A DNA stretch of 37,484 bases from Deltaproteobacteria bacterium (GCA_016875195.1 VGRY01000042.1:1-37484); one strand, 5' to 3'; positions 1 through 8,756 are shown, counted from the stretch's first letter. The notes: generated from the sequence alone by a model not told the origin. Made by a program: numbers and translations.

Positions 1-1
1 G

Positions 2-70
2 GTTCTAAAAATCCCGTCCCAGATCATCAAGCCAATCAAGACCTGGCATCAGGTGGAAAATAGTGACTGA
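2..70 (+). other. Possible C-terminal tail of a gene cut by the window edge
   Basis: An open frame enters from the left edge and closes with TGA at 68-70. It gives about 22 residues including PSQIIKPIKTWHQ. The tail looks protein-like and is vaguely reminiscent of transposase C-termini, but I cannot identify it. It may be chance. Confidence 0.2.
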
Positions 71-162
71 AAAAATCCCAACCCCGCATAAACAGGGCAT
101 TTTTTTCAACAAACTGCGGAAGTTGGGTTAGTGTAGTGTTACAGTAATGACTTTACAATTTT

Positions 163-236
163 GTCATTCCGGACTTGATCCGGAATCCAGTCTTTTCCGT
201 CTGGATTCTCCCGATAAAGATTGGGACCGGAATGAC
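163..236. repeat. Short palindromic dispersed repeat
   Basis: The element begins GTCATTCCGG and ends CCGGAATGAC, a perfect 10-base inverted pair, with further internal complementarity (GGAATCCAG against CTGGATTC). This layout matches the REP/MITE-like 'gtcattccgg' sequences scattered through many anaerobe genomes. It lies downstream of the last gene of the minus-strand cluster. The rest of the 1-284 gap shows nothing I can name. Confidence 0.6.
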
Positions 237-284
237 AGCATTTTTGGGAACAATTATTTCTTAGACTGGTTCTAAATAATGAGC

Positions 285-1955
285 TTACCGGATCGTGCCC
301 AGGTAGTGGGCGGTGAGTTGGCGCTCTCTCACTTCTGGGTTGGAGTAATCGGGAAGGAGCATGGGAGCCACCCGGTCGGTGATGATTCCTGCCTCCTCTA
401 ATTCTTTGTGAAATCTCCGGACGTGATCCAGGGTCATTTTTCCGTCTTTAAAACTCTCCTTCACGTACATTGCTGCATTCACTCCGGCAATCCTTCCGAA
501 GACACAGACATCGAGGAGCGAATTTCCCATCAAGCGGTTCTCGCCATGCACGCCTCCTGATACCTCTCCTGAAGAGTAGAGGCCAGGGATGGTGGTCTCA
601 CATTTGCTATTATATTCAAGTCCTCCGTTTTGATAGTGAAGGGTGGGATAGACCAGCATCGGCTCTTTGGAGATATCAATTCCGAATCGTTTGAGAAGAA
701 TATATTTCCCTGGAAACTCCTTCTTAACGGCCCCCTCCCCCATCAAGATATCAATCATAGGAGAGTCGAGCCAGATTCCTACCTTACCAGAAAAGGTTGG
801 CACTCCCTTTTTAACATCAACGCACTCCCGGATAAAACACGAGGACTCCACATCTCTGGGTTCCCGTTCGTTGACAAATTGCTCTCCATCAATATTGAGC
901 ACATTGGCTCCTGCTCCCCTGAACTTCTCTGTGATGAGAATGCCTTCTGCCTGCTCAGGATAAACAAGACCTGTGGGATGGTATTGATACGTATGAAGAA
1001 AGCAGATCTTCAGCCCTGCCCGATAGCCGAGCACCACGCCATCCCCTGTGGCTCCGTAGTGATTGGTGGTCATAAACTCCTGATAGTGGAGCCTTCCGGA
1101 TCCACCGGTTGCAAGGATGACCGCTTTTGCCTTTGCAACAAAATATTCTTCTGTCTCGATGTTGTAAAGGACCGCCCCAGCGCAATGGCCATGCTCATTG
1201 AGAATCAGCTCAACCGCAGGCGTAAATTCGATTACTTTGATCTCAGGTCTGTTTCTTGCCTCATCCCTCAGTGTCCGCATGATTTCGGCGCCGGTGATAT
1301 CTGCTGCATAATGCATTCGTTTCCGGGATGTTCCACCGCCATGGAGCGCTTTGAGGCGACCATCCTCCATCTTGGTCAACATACAACCAAGATTTTCCAG
1401 CCACGCGAGCACTTTCGGGGCTTCTGTTACAAGAGTATGGGCAAGTTCCGGAACATTTTTAAAGTGACCTCCGCCCAATACATCGAGATAATGGTAGTAG
1501 GGTGAATCCTTTGTACTCTTTGTGGCGGCCTGAATGCCACCCTCGGCCATCATGGTGTTGGCATCGCCATGTCTGAGCTTTGTGGCAATCATCACACGGA
1601 CACCCGCCTCTTGCGCCATGAGGGCAGCCGCTGTTCCTGCGCCACCTCCCCCGATGATCAGGATGTCCGTCTCATAATCAATCTTATTCAAATCAATTTG
1701 ATCAGGGTTGATGCGGCTTCGTGCTTCGAGAAGTCGGACCATCTCCGGCTGGATGGCATAGCCCTTGTTAGGCCCCACTCTGACCTCTGTTCTCGAACCG
1801 GGCTTATAGTCAGGGTGAAACTTCTCGAGGCGAACCTGTCTCTCCTTCAACGACAGCAGGGGAAACTCTTCTCCTCTTTTCTTCTTTTCGACTCTGGCTG
1901 GCCGGGTTGCCTCAACCCTCTTGATCAGCTCTTTCAACTCACTAGTGTAAGGCAT
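285..1955 (-). CDS. Fumarate reductase/succinate dehydrogenase-like flavoprotein, copy 1 (TfrA-like)
   Basis: A 556-residue FAD protein of the FrdA/SdhA family, probably soluble and partnered with the iron-sulfur protein just upstream (82-bp gap). Visible motifs are a FAD Rossmann loop GGGGAG at 102-107, HPTG at 326-329, the substrate-site EKFRGAGA with a candidate catalytic Arg346, HYQNGG at 440-445 and the FAD-binding HGENRLMGNSLLD near 470-482. About 95 residues precede the Rossmann fold, an extension that the second copy (22467-24137) shares at identical total length. The start has a GGAGGA ribosome site. Known family reactions are fumarate/succinate interconversion. Coupling to the adjacent Hdr/FlpD genes, as in thiol:fumarate reductase, is inference. 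The substrate could be another enoate. It is the last gene of the run. Confidence 0.88.
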   Translation of the reverse strand: MPYTSELKELIKRVEATRPARVEKKKRGEEFPLLSLKERQVRLEKFHPDYKPGSRTEVRVGPNKGYAIQPEMVRLLEARSRINPDQIDLNKIDYETDILIIGGGGAGTAAALMAQEAGVRVMIATKLRHGDANTMMAEGGIQAATKSTKDSPYYHYLDVLGGGHFKNVPELAHTLVTEAPKVLAWLENLGCMLTKMEDGRLKALHGGGTSRKRMHYAADITGAEIMRTLRDEARNRPEIKVIEFTPAVELILNEHGHCAGAVLYNIETEEYFVAKAKAVILATGGSGRLHYQEFMTTNHYGATGDGVVLGYRAGLKICFLHTYQYHPTGLVYPEQAEGILITEKFRGAGANVLNIDGEQFVNEREPRDVESSCFIRECVDVKKGVPTFSGKVGIWLDSPMIDILMGEGAVKKEFPGKYILLKRFGIDISKEPMLVYPTLHYQNGGLEYNSKCETTIPGLYSSGEVSGGVHGENRLMGNSLLDVCVFGRIAGVNAAMYVKESFKDGKMTLDHVRRFHKELEEAGIITDRVAPMLLPDYSNPEVRERQLTAHYLGTIR

Positions 1956-1988
1956 GATTCCTCCAAATAATCTTACAGGTTCAGGTGA

Positions 1989-2033
1989 AGGCTGAGGTTA
2001 AGAAGTTCTAAACCTCAACCTTAACCTCAACCT
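1989..2033. repeat. Intergenic foldback hairpin
   Basis: AGGCTGAGGTTAAG at 1989-2002 pairs with CTTAACCTCAACCT at 2020-2033 with one mismatch, loop about 17 bases. It fills most of the gap between the flavoprotein and its iron-sulfur partner. There is no U-tract in the minus-strand sense, so it is not an obvious terminator. Confidence 0.6.
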
Positions 2034-2037
2034 TTCT

Positions 2038-2778
2038 TTATAGGTAATTCTTCTCTTTGGGTGTCCAATCTTCTTCAGCCTGTTCAGGCTCAATCTCTCT
2101 TGAGCTATAGAGACTCTTCAATGTCTCCTCATCGGTATCCATTAACTGACGAAGCATCTGCTCGTATTTCCCCGTCTCAACCTCTTTGACCATTGAAGCC
2201 AGATGTTCTGCGCGGGGAGCGACATACTTCCCATAGAGCCGTCTGCCCAGAATGGCAATATTGTATTGACAGAGTTCGGCAGGACACCGCGAAGTACAGA
2301 GACCGCACATCACACAGTCAAACGAAAGCTCTGCCAGGCGGGCGACATCTCCCCTCATTCCCGCAGCAATATAATCCATCACTTCAATATCCATCGGGCA
2401 AGACTTCGTACAGGTGTTACACTGGAGACATCGGAGGAGTTCCGGGTAATGCTTCACTAAGGTCTCGATCGAAGGCTTGATCTTCTCTATATCGTAGACG
2501 CTCTTGGTAGCCGGGAAAAAGGGAATCTGGGTAAGATACATGTTGGGCTGAACAACAGTCTGACAGGCTAATCCCACTTCGATCTTATAAGTTCCTGGAA
2601 ATCGGTAAACCGTCCCGCAAGCCCCGCAGATCCCCCCACGACATCCGCATCCCCTGATTAGTTGGTATCCGGCATACTCCATGGCCTTCTGGATGGTGAG
2701 AGAGGCGGGAACCTCATACCTCTTCCCCATGATGAAGATGGGAACCAGATCTTCCTTTTTATTGGCCTCGATTTGCAT
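2038..2778 (-). CDS. Fumarate reductase-like iron-sulfur subunit (TfrB/FrdB-like)
   Basis: A 246-residue electron-transfer subunit. The N-terminal half carries a plant-type [2Fe-2S] site (C44, C46, C51, C54, then C72). The C-terminal half carries two complete CxxCxxCxxxCP sets (C117/120/123/127 and C155/158/161/165), the second set being a full [4Fe-4S] rather than the mixed 3Fe site of respiratory SdhB. Methanogen TfrB has a further C-terminal CCG domain. This protein lacks it, so the CCG role would have to come from the separate HdrB proteins. A GGGGAGG ribosome site precedes ATG. It lies directly upstream of the flavoprotein and presumably feeds or drains its FAD. No membrane anchor subunit is present, so the complex is probably cytoplasmic. 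Confidence 0.87.
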   Translation of the reverse strand: MQIEANKKEDLVPIFIMGKRYEVPASLTIQKAMEYAGYQLIRGCGCRGGICGACGTVYRFPGTYKIEVGLACQTVVQPNMYLTQIPFFPATKSVYDIEKIKPSIETLVKHYPELLRCLQCNTCTKSCPMDIEVMDYIAAGMRGDVARLAELSFDCVMCGLCTSRCPAELCQYNIAILGRRLYGKYVAPRAEHLASMVKEVETGKYEQMLRQLMDTDEETLKSLYSSREIEPEQAEEDWTPKEKNYL

Positions 2779-2828
2779 GACATCCTCCCCATCGTCGGCA
2801 ATAAATGCCGCCGCTACATTTTACTACT

Positions 2829-2884
2829 GGAATATTGGAATGTTGGGTTTTCATGATTCTAAGAACCCATTATTCCATCATTCC
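2829..2884. repeat. Intergenic foldback repeat
   Basis: GGAATATTGGAATGTTGGGT (from 2829) is imperfectly complementary to ACCCATTATTCCATCATTCC (ending 2884). It sits between the FrhB-like gene and the iron-sulfur subunit. Confidence 0.5.
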
Positions 2885-2902
2885 ATAGTTCCATCATTCC
2901 TT

Positions 2903-4051
2903 TCAAAAGCTTCCTGATTCGATTTTCAGTTCGTCCTCTTTGAAGGTGGCTACCGGTGGAACCTCATTGACATCTCTTCCGGGAACATAGTTGAACATCT
3001 TCTGGATCTTATCCCCAACGCTCCTGAAGAGAGTGGCAACGGGAAGCTTGCTCGGACAGGCGCTATCGCAGAGCCCACATCCAATGCAGGAGGTGACCAT
3101 ATGGGTCATCCGGATGAGATGAAAGATGAGGGTGTCGGTGGGCATCCGGATTCCTCCCTTGCGGTCCGCCCATCTCAAGAACTGATCTCCCTCATGCTCA
3201 AACACGGCTGTCCTGAAGACGCACTCCTTGCAATAACAGATCGGACAGGAAATCATGCAGTTGTGACATCGAATACAGGTCGAAAATTTATCCAGAAAAG
3301 CCGGCAGATTCTTCACAATCCCGCTAAATTCCTGGAAGAGAGCATCTCTTTTCTTTATTCTCTCAGCAATGACTTTATTGATTACCTCGTTCCTTGAGGC
3401 GGGTTCATTTCCTGAAGCAGAGAAGAGCCCTTTCTCCTCCAGCTCTTTTTCTAATTTATCTCCGATCTCAAGCCCGACCTCTTCATCTGTTTTGTAACCA
3501 AAGAGCTTAATATGAATATCGGCTTTTGGAACAGGGTATTCACACATCTGGCAGGCAGGCCGGAAAGCAAATCCCTGTGGGGCTACGGGCGCCCCCTTCT
3601 CCATGCTTTTCAACATCTCTGATTCCAGTTTTCCGCCTTCCTTTCCCTCTTGAACCATTTTCGAGTAGTCCGTGACTTCAAATGTTCCAGGACAGTCGAT
3701 GCCGATGACAAAGAGGTTCTCCAGTTTTACCTGAAGAAATTTGGCCAGCTCAACAACGGCCCTGATCTCACAGGTCTTCAATACAGCGGCAACTTTCTTG
3801 TTTAAATTCTTTATAGAGAGATTGGAGGCCACCCTTGCGGATTGAACCGGGATAGTCAGTGAAAAGGGAGACGCCCCATCCATTTTTCCGGGGTCGTGGA
3901 TCAACGTTTGAGCAAACCCATCTCCGGAAGGAAGCCGCTTGGGAATGAGAAGGGCCTCGATCACTCCCTTTTCTAAAAGGGATTTAAGAAACCCGTTGAC
4001 GGTCTCTTCGGTCTTTCCTCCCGAAACTTTCAACACTGTCTGCTTTGCCAT
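2903..4051 (-). CDS. FrhB/FdhB-like 4Fe-4S protein (coenzyme F420 hydrogenase/dehydrogenase beta-type)
   Basis: A 382-residue protein with scattered conserved cysteines in its first half (C94, C120, C167, C170) and two ferredoxin-like sets, C259/262/265/269 (in a Cys-rich run CIRCHNCMISCPICYCKEC) and C322/325/328/332. The arrangement resembles FrhB/FdhB-type subunits found beside HdrA and FlpD. These bind FAD and pass two electrons between a soluble donor and the Hdr complex. The donor here is unknown: F420, formate dehydrogenase or NAD(P)H are all possible. The gene follows the selenocysteine flpD by 114 bp, with GGAGAG upstream of ATG. Family assignment is moderately firm, the electron partner unresolved. 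Confidence 0.7.
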   Translation of the reverse strand: MAKQTVLKVSGGKTEETVNGFLKSLLEKGVIEALLIPKRLPSGDGFAQTLIHDPGKMDGASPFSLTIPVQSARVASNLSIKNLNKKVAAVLKTCEIRAVVELAKFLQVKLENLFVIGIDCPGTFEVTDYSKMVQEGKEGGKLESEMLKSMEKGAPVAPQGFAFRPACQMCEYPVPKADIHIKLFGYKTDEEVGLEIGDKLEKELEEKGLFSASGNEPASRNEVINKVIAERIKKRDALFQEFSGIVKNLPAFLDKFSTCIRCHNCMISCPICYCKECVFRTAVFEHEGDQFLRWADRKGGIRMPTDTLIFHLIRMTHMVTSCIGCGLCDSACPSKLPVATLFRSVGDKIQKMFNYVPGRDVNEVPPVATFKEDELKIESGSF

Positions 4052-4090
4052 GTCTGGAAACTCTCCTTTCCTAATATCATCTACACAAAT

Positions 4091-4108
4091 CGCAGGCTAA
4101 AGCCTGCG
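4091..4108. repeat. Perfect 8-bp stem hairpin
   Basis: CGCAGGCT-AA-AGCCTGCG is a perfect hairpin in the gap after flpD. The sequence belongs to a 'cgcaggctaaagcctgcggct' type that recurs in many genomes as a dispersed repeat. No clear U-tract follows. Confidence 0.55.
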
Positions 4109-4165
4109 GCTACATGTGTTGGTTCTCTCCCCATCTCCCAATCCCCCTATTTCCCCATCTTTTTT

Positions 4166-4588
4166 TCAGGCGTTCCACAACTGCTTCATGGGATTGGGTC
4201 CCATCTTTCTTAAATCGTCGGTCATCTTGGTCACGGTATCAGCAAAAAGTTTTCCTTCGCTGGCGCTGATCCATTTCAACAAAATGCGATCCTCGGTAAA
4301 CCCCATCTGATTAAGAATACCCTTCAGGATAGCCATCCTTCTTCGTGCTTTATAATTACCAGACTGGTAATGGCAATCTCCTGGGTGTCAGCCCCCGACT
4401 AACACTCCATCAGCCCCATCGATCAAGGCCTTCAGCACATAGATGGAATCGACCGCCCCAGAACACATCAAATGGATGACACGGATATTGGGCGGGTATT
4501 GCTGACGGGTCGTCCCTGCAAGGTCCGCTCCAGTATAGGTACACCAGTGACAAAGAAAAGCAACGATTCTCGGTTCAAAGTCTGCCAT
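4166..4588 (-). CDS. flpD: FlpD/MvhD-type hydrogenase iron-sulfur subunit with in-frame TGA read as selenocysteine
   Basis: The frame begins ATG at 4588 after AAGGAGGAAATC and reaches TGA at 4390-4388 after 66 codons. It then continues open for 73 codons to a second TGA at 4166-4168. Read through, the product is 140 residues, the usual MvhD/FlpD length. The TGA lies exactly at the cysteine of the family signature: residues read GVLVGG-(Sec67)-HPGDCHY, where homologues have GGCHPGDCHY. Other conserved cysteines are present (C13, C16 in [15 protein letters not shown]42 in MCSG, C72). The protein carries a [2Fe-2S] centre and hands electrons from hydrogenase or dehydrogenase modules to HdrA; the adjacent upstream gene is a double HdrA. 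Selenocysteine at this position is known for VhuD of methanococci. A hairpin follows the TGA at suitable distance. Ordinary gene calling would give a 66-residue fragment. Confidence 0.88.
4355..4390 (-). promoter_or_regulatory. Candidate bacterial SECIS element directing Sec insertion
   Basis: In mRNA sense, UGA (4390-4388) is followed after 16 bases by ATTACC-AGTCT-GGTAAT (4371-4355), a perfect 6-bp stem with a 5-base loop. The loop contains GU 24-25 bases after the UGA. Known bacterial elements, such as that of E. coli fdhF, have a short apical stem and loop GU roughly 20 bases downstream. Fit is good by eye; no folding was run. Confidence 0.65.
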
Positions 4589-4673
4589 GATTTCCTCCTT
4601 AAATACGTGACTCGTGTCACGTGTCCGTAATTCTATGTCCCCCTATCTTCTCATCTCCCGATCACCCCATCGG

Positions 4674-7600
4674 TCAATCAATTGCCGCATTGAGCACGGT
4701 CAGATTCAGTCCTTTTTCAAAATTCCGTTGCTGGGAGGCTGCATTCCGGCAGGAGACAACACAGTTCCCACACCCCTGACAGAGCGCCTCCACCACTTCT
4801 GCTTTCACTTCCTCTTCATTCATGACCCTTGCCCCATAAGGACAGGTGGTTACGCAGAGCCCGCACCCGCAGCAGAGCCGCTTGATCACGTAGGCCAAAT
4901 AGGCTTTCTCCTCAATTTTCTCCTTCGAAAGGATTGCCCCTGCTCGGGCGGCTGCTGCATTCCCTTGCGAGATGGCATCTTCTATCCCGTTGGGCGAATG
5001 GCAGAGCCCGCAGAAGAATTTTCCACGATCTACAGAATCGAGAGGAGCCGATTTCGGATTGGCCTCCATAAAGAACCCGTCCGGGTTCAGATCGACATCG
5101 AATATCTTCGCCAGATCCAGGTGGTCATTAGGTTCGACCCCGGTACTGAGGATAAGGCGGTCCGCAGGAAGCGTGACCTCGCTTCCCAACGCCGGATCGA
5201 AGAGAGAGACAGACAGCCGGCCGTTTTCAACGACAACCTTCGGCTTCTTCTCCAGGTCGTACCGGATGAAGATCACCCCTTTGCCTCTAGCCTCGTGGTA
5301 ATAGGTTTCATAGAATCCATAGGTCCTCACATCCCGGTAAAGGACATACACCTGAACAGAGGGGTATTGTTCTTTTAATTTAAGGGCATTCTTCACTGCA
5401 TGACCGCAGCATATGCGGCTGCAATAGGGGTGCTCTTCATCTCTTGATCCCACGCACTGGATCATGACTACCGAGCGGATATCTTTTAATCCTGCATCAT
5501 TGAGATGAATCAACTTCTCCAGTTGTCTTTGCGTGATGACTCTGGGGTCTTCCCCGAAAAGATATTCTTGGGGAGTGACTTCCCTTCCACCGGTGGCAAG
5601 CACCAGTGCTCCGTGATCCAAAACCTCTTCTCCATTCGGACGACGGATCTTCGTCTGGTAATGGCCATTCTTCTTTTCAAAACCGATGACCTCCGCCTCT
5701 AAATAAGAGCGGATGGAGGGTTGGTCCTTCACTTTTTGAAGGAGATCCTTCAACAAAGACTGGGGATCAGACCCTTTCAAGGTATAAAAGGAATCTTTCA
5801 GATTGCCTCCAAGTTCTTTCTCCTTCTCGACAAGGTAAACCCCATACCCCTGCTCGGCCATTCTGAGGGCAGCAGTCATACCAGCCACTCCTCCACCCAC
5901 GACCAAACCTTTTCGTTCAACCTCCTGGCTCCCTTTTCGGATAGGCTGGATTCTTTTTGCCCTTTCCACGGCCATCTTGATCAGTGTCATCGCCTTTTCC
6001 GTTGCCAGTTTAGGATGATCCCGATGGACAAAGGCGCATTGCTCACGGATATTGGCATATTCGATGAGATAGGGATTAAATCCCATTCCTTTTGCCATCT
6101 CCTCCATCGTCTTTCGAATCTCCCGATAAGAGCAGCCTGCAATGACAATCCGGTTAATCCCGTGTTCTCCGATCTTCATCTTGATCTGATCGAGGTCCTC
6201 AGGAAGGCAGGCCAGCCCCATCTCTTCTACATGGGAAACCTCTCCCAGAACTTTTGCCCCTTCAAGCAGTTCAGGAATGGAAAGGCTCTCTTTCAGTTCG
6301 CCGCCGCAGTGGCAGATGAAAACTCCAATTTTTGGAATTTCATCAGATAAAGCTCCCTCCGCAGGATATTCTCGTTTCGCAACCGGGAGGGAATTTGGCA
6401 TAAGAAATGAAGCGGCAGCAGCCGCCGCACTGGAACCTTCGACCACGGTCTCCGGTATATCCCTGGGGCCCCGGAATGCCCCGCCGACAAAAATTCCCTT
6501 AACTGAGGTTTCCCCTGGCGAAAACTCATCCGTCTCGCAGAAGCCCTGCTTGTTTAACCGGAGATCCATCCCTGCGGCTAAATCCTTAATTCCCTGAGGA
6601 GGAGTAAACCCCAGAGAGAGGATAACACTATCGAACTCCCTCTCTTCAAAGGCTCCATCCTCTTTCACATAGGTGATGAGAAGGTTCTTCGATTGTTGAA
6701 GCTCCTTGACGCTGGAGACAGCACTTCGAATATATTCAATCCCATATTCGGTCTTCGCCCTCTCATAATACCGTTCGTAATCCTTGCCCATGGGCCGGAT
6801 ATCCATATAGAAGAATGTGACGTTCAAATTAGGGGCTCTATCTTTGGCAATCATCGCCTGTTTGGTCGCATACATACAGCAGATCGTGGAACAGTGGTCC
6901 TGACCGCAGGAGGGGTCTCTTGATCCTACGCACTGGATGAAGGCAATTCGCTCCATCTTCTTTCCGTCGGAGAGCCGGATGGGAAGTCCCTGTGAAGGGC
7001 TTGAAGTGGAAATAAGTCTTTCGAACTGGATGCTGGTCAACACATTCTCGTATCGGCCTGAACCATATTCCCCTTTCTTTTGCGCCAAGAAAGGTTCAAA
7101 CCCAAAACCGAGGACAATCGCCCCTGCTCCGATCTCCTCCTTTTCCTCTTTCATGTCGAGGTCAATCGCTCCCGGAGCGCAAGCCTTCACACATTCGCCG
7201 CATCGGGTGCAGGTTTTGGGGTCAATGACAAGGCTGTGGGGGATGGCCTGAGGATAGGGAAGATAGATCGATTTTCTCTTCTCCAAGCCACCTCCGAATT
7301 CCCTCTCGACTTCCACCGGACAGACTTTGATGCAGGCTTCGCAGAGAGTACATCGCTTCGGGTCCACAAATCTGGGCTTCTGAACTATGGAGACCTTAAA
7401 ATCTCCTCCTTTTCCTTCAACCTTCTTCACTTCCGAATAGGGCAGTAGCTCGATGTTATCATGGAGACGACATTCGTAGATCGGGCAGAAAGCAGGGGGG
7501 GTGGGGCTCATAAAACAGACGCCGCACGAATTCGTTGGAAAGGTCTTGTCGAGAAGCGGGAAATAGCCTCCGATGGCCGGTTCCTGTTCCACAAGAAAAA

Positions 7601-7706
7601 CCTTCCTCCCCATCTCTGCCAGGAGCAGCGCGGACTGCATTCCGGAAATCCCTGCCCCAATGACCAATGCCGAACTTTTGTCGCCTTTCATCGTTTTCTC
7701 TGCCAT
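4674..7706 (-). CDS. hdrA: Double-length HdrA: two HdrA FAD modules fused head to tail
   Basis: 1010 residues, about 1.5 times a normal HdrA. Module 1 (about 12-435) has a FAD loop GAGISG (17-22), cluster cysteines C61, C64, C74, C79, two ferredoxin sets (C119/122/125/129, C166/169/172/176), CVGSRD and an STICC motif. Module 2 begins with the HdrA N-terminal domain (FICHCG 463-468, GCSYRE, NIREQC to about 557). It continues with a second FAD loop GGGVAG (604-609), CVGSRD, CSRICC, and two C-terminal ferredoxin sets (about 945-986). Module 2 lacks the cysteines that follow the FAD glycines in module 1. The start is trimmed to ATG 7706 (GAGGGTGAGG upstream), since the earlier codons come from the intergenic foldback. 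It probably forms the flavin core that exchanges electrons with FlpD, HdrBC and ferredoxin. The bifurcating role is family knowledge, not shown here. Confidence 0.87.
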   Translation of the reverse strand: MAEKTMKGDKSSALVIGAGISGMQSALLLAEMGRKVFLVEQEPAIGGYFPLLDKTFPTNSCGVCFMSPTPPAFCPIYECRLHDNIELLPYSEVKKVEGKGGDFKVSIVQKPRFVDPKRCTLCEACIKVCPVEVEREFGGGLEKRKSIYLPYPQAIPHSLVIDPKTCTRCGECVKACAPGAIDLDMKEEKEEIGAGAIVLGFGFEPFLAQKKGEYGSGRYENVLTSIQFERLISTSSPSQGLPIRLSDGKKMERIAFIQCVGSRDPSCGQDHCSTICCMYATKQAMIAKDRAPNLNVTFFYMDIRPMGKDYERYYERAKTEYGIEYIRSAVSSVKELQQSKNLLITYVKEDGAFEEREFDSVILSLGFTPPQGIKDLAAGMDLRLNKQGFCETDEFSPGETSVKGIFVGGAFRGPRDIPETVVEGSSAAAAAASFLMPNSLPVAKREYPAEGALSDEIPKIGVFICHCGGELKESLSIPELLEGAKVLGEVSHVEEMGLACLPEDLDQIKMKIGEHGINRIVIAGCSYREIRKTMEEMAKGMGFNPYLIEYANIREQCAFVHRDHPKLATEKAMTLIKMAVERAKRIQPIRKGSQEVERKGLVVGGGVAGMTAALRMAEQGYGVYLVEKEKELGGNLKDSFYTLKGSDPQSLLKDLLQKVKDQPSIRSYLEAEVIGFEKKNGHYQTKIRRPNGEEVLDHGALVLATGGREVTPQEYLFGEDPRVITQRQLEKLIHLNDAGLKDIRSVVMIQCVGSRDEEHPYCSRICCGHAVKNALKLKEQYPSVQVYVLYRDVRTYGFYETYYHEARGKGVIFIRYDLEKKPKVVVENGRLSVSLFDPALGSEVTLPADRLILSTGVEPNDHLDLAKIFDVDLNPDGFFMEANPKSAPLDSVDRGKFFCGLCHSPNGIEDAISQGNAAAARAGAILSKEKIEEKAYLAYVIKRLCCGCGLCVTTCPYGARVMNEEEVKAEVVEALCQGCGNCVVSCRNAASQQRNFEKGLNLTVLNAAID

Positions 7707-7749
7707 CCTCACCCTCTCTATTGTTAATCCCGCAGTTCGTGAGACTAAA

Positions 7750-7876
7750 TCACCAAAATCCCAATAACCAAATTCCAAACACCAAATAAGCTCCAATACC
7801 CAATCACCAAACAATTTCTAACCATTGGAATTTGTTTATTGGTTATTATTTGGTCATTGGTGCTTGGTTATTGGTT
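7750..7876. repeat. Intergenic foldback of ACCAAT/ATTGGT type
   Basis: The left arm is rich in CCAATAACCAAATTCC-like words and the right arm (from about 7825) in the complements GGTTATTATTTGG and TTGGTTATTGG. Together they form a long imperfect hairpin that nearly fills the hdrB to hdrA gap. It is distinct in sequence from the four TCCGAA-type foldbacks nearby. Confidence 0.6.
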
Positions 7877-7886
7877 ATTTTAACTT

Positions 7887-8732
7887 CTATCCCAATTGTA
7901 ACGACTCCAACAGTCCCTTAGGGTCGATCAAATGTTTCTTCAACCATTTCTCTTGGTTTTTTACATCAAAGGCCGCTCCCATCAGTTCAGTAAAATAAAA
8001 AATGGGGAGTCCCTGATTCTGCCTCATCTCCAGATTCATCTGACAGAGACCGCAGGAGGTTACAATACAGTGGGCCCCTGCCTCCTTTGCCATGGAAACA
8101 ATCTTCCCCACCAAGTTCTCAACCACGTTACTATAAGTCATAGCCAGGTCCGCACCACAGCAATCCGTCTTATAAGACCAATCCATTGGCTCGGCTCCGA
8201 TGCCCTTCATTAAACGGTCCAGGTATTGTGGATTCTCGGGATCATCCAGCTGAGCGATTTTAGGATGCCGAACCAAGGCGCATCCATAGTAACAGACGGG
8301 CTTTAATCCTTTCAGAGGTTTCTTCACCTTTTCTCGTATTTTCTCCAAACCAATCCGATTCAGAAACACATCCATTAACGCCAATATTTCAAGTGAGGGT
8401 TGATAGGTAAAGCCAACGATCTCTTCGATTTTCTTTCGCTCCGCCTCGTCATGCTTTAAAACATACTCGGTCCTTTTCAAATAGCTGTAGCATCCGGCAC
8501 AGGGAATCACCAGGGGCCCGGCCTGCGCTGACTGCGCTTTGGAAATATTTCTGGCCGGAAGGCAGAGGGAAAGGAGACGATTGAGGCTATGGGTCGCGGC
8601 CGCTCCGCAACAATTCCAATCTTCAATCTCCAACAGTTCCACACCCAATGCTTCGAGGACAGCCTCCGTGGACCGACCGTACTCATACGATGAAGAATGA
8701 TCCGTACAACCCGGAAAGTAAGAAAATCTCAT
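7887..8732 (-). CDS. hdrB: HdrB-like protein with two CCG domains (set 2)
   Basis: 281 residues. Both CCG (cysteine-rich) domains are complete: FPGC near residue 8, WNCCG and PCAGC in the first; YGC, DCCG and SCGLC in the second. In characterised HdrB these hold two noncubane [4Fe-4S] clusters that reduce a disulfide. The reading frame extends upstream to 8819, but those residues (FRISIFGF) are translated repeat. ATG 8732 has GGAGG nine bases ahead and starts right at the conserved FSYFPGC. It follows hdrC (164-bp gap holding a foldback) and precedes the double HdrA. The natural substrate in a bacterium without CoM/CoB is unknown, perhaps a cellular thiol or a protein partner. Confidence 0.9.
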   Translation of the reverse strand: MRFSYFPGCTDHSSSYEYGRSTEAVLEALGVELLEIEDWNCCGAAATHSLNRLLSLCLPARNISKAQSAQAGPLVIPCAGCYSYLKRTEYVLKHDEAERKKIEEIVGFTYQPSLEILALMDVFLNRIGLEKIREKVKKPLKGLKPVCYYGCALVRHPKIAQLDDPENPQYLDRLMKGIGAEPMDWSYKTDCCGADLAMTYSNVVENLVGKIVSMAKEAGAHCIVTSCGLCQMNLEMRQNQGLPIFYFTELMGAAFDVKNQEKWLKKHLIDPKGLLESLQLG

Positions 8733-8756
8733 TTTAAGACCTCCGCTGTACTTAAA

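Noticed and set aside
630..1505. Long plus-strand open frame of 291 codons
   Set aside because: It lies wholly opposite the flavoprotein gene, has no family resemblance or ribosome site, and the minus strand encodes clear FAD motifs.
4388..4588. flpD as a 66-residue pseudogene ending at TGA
   Set aside because: The downstream frame is intact with conserved residues to the normal family length, and a SECIS-like hairpin is present, which favours selenocysteine.
4614..5378. Long plus-strand open frame of 254 codons
   Set aside because: It is antisense to the C-terminal ferredoxin region of the double HdrA; no recognisable protein.
7707..7814. N-terminal extension of the double HdrA
   Set aside because: It is translated ACCAAT/ATTGGT repeat; ATG 7706 has a ribosome site and fits the FAD domain.
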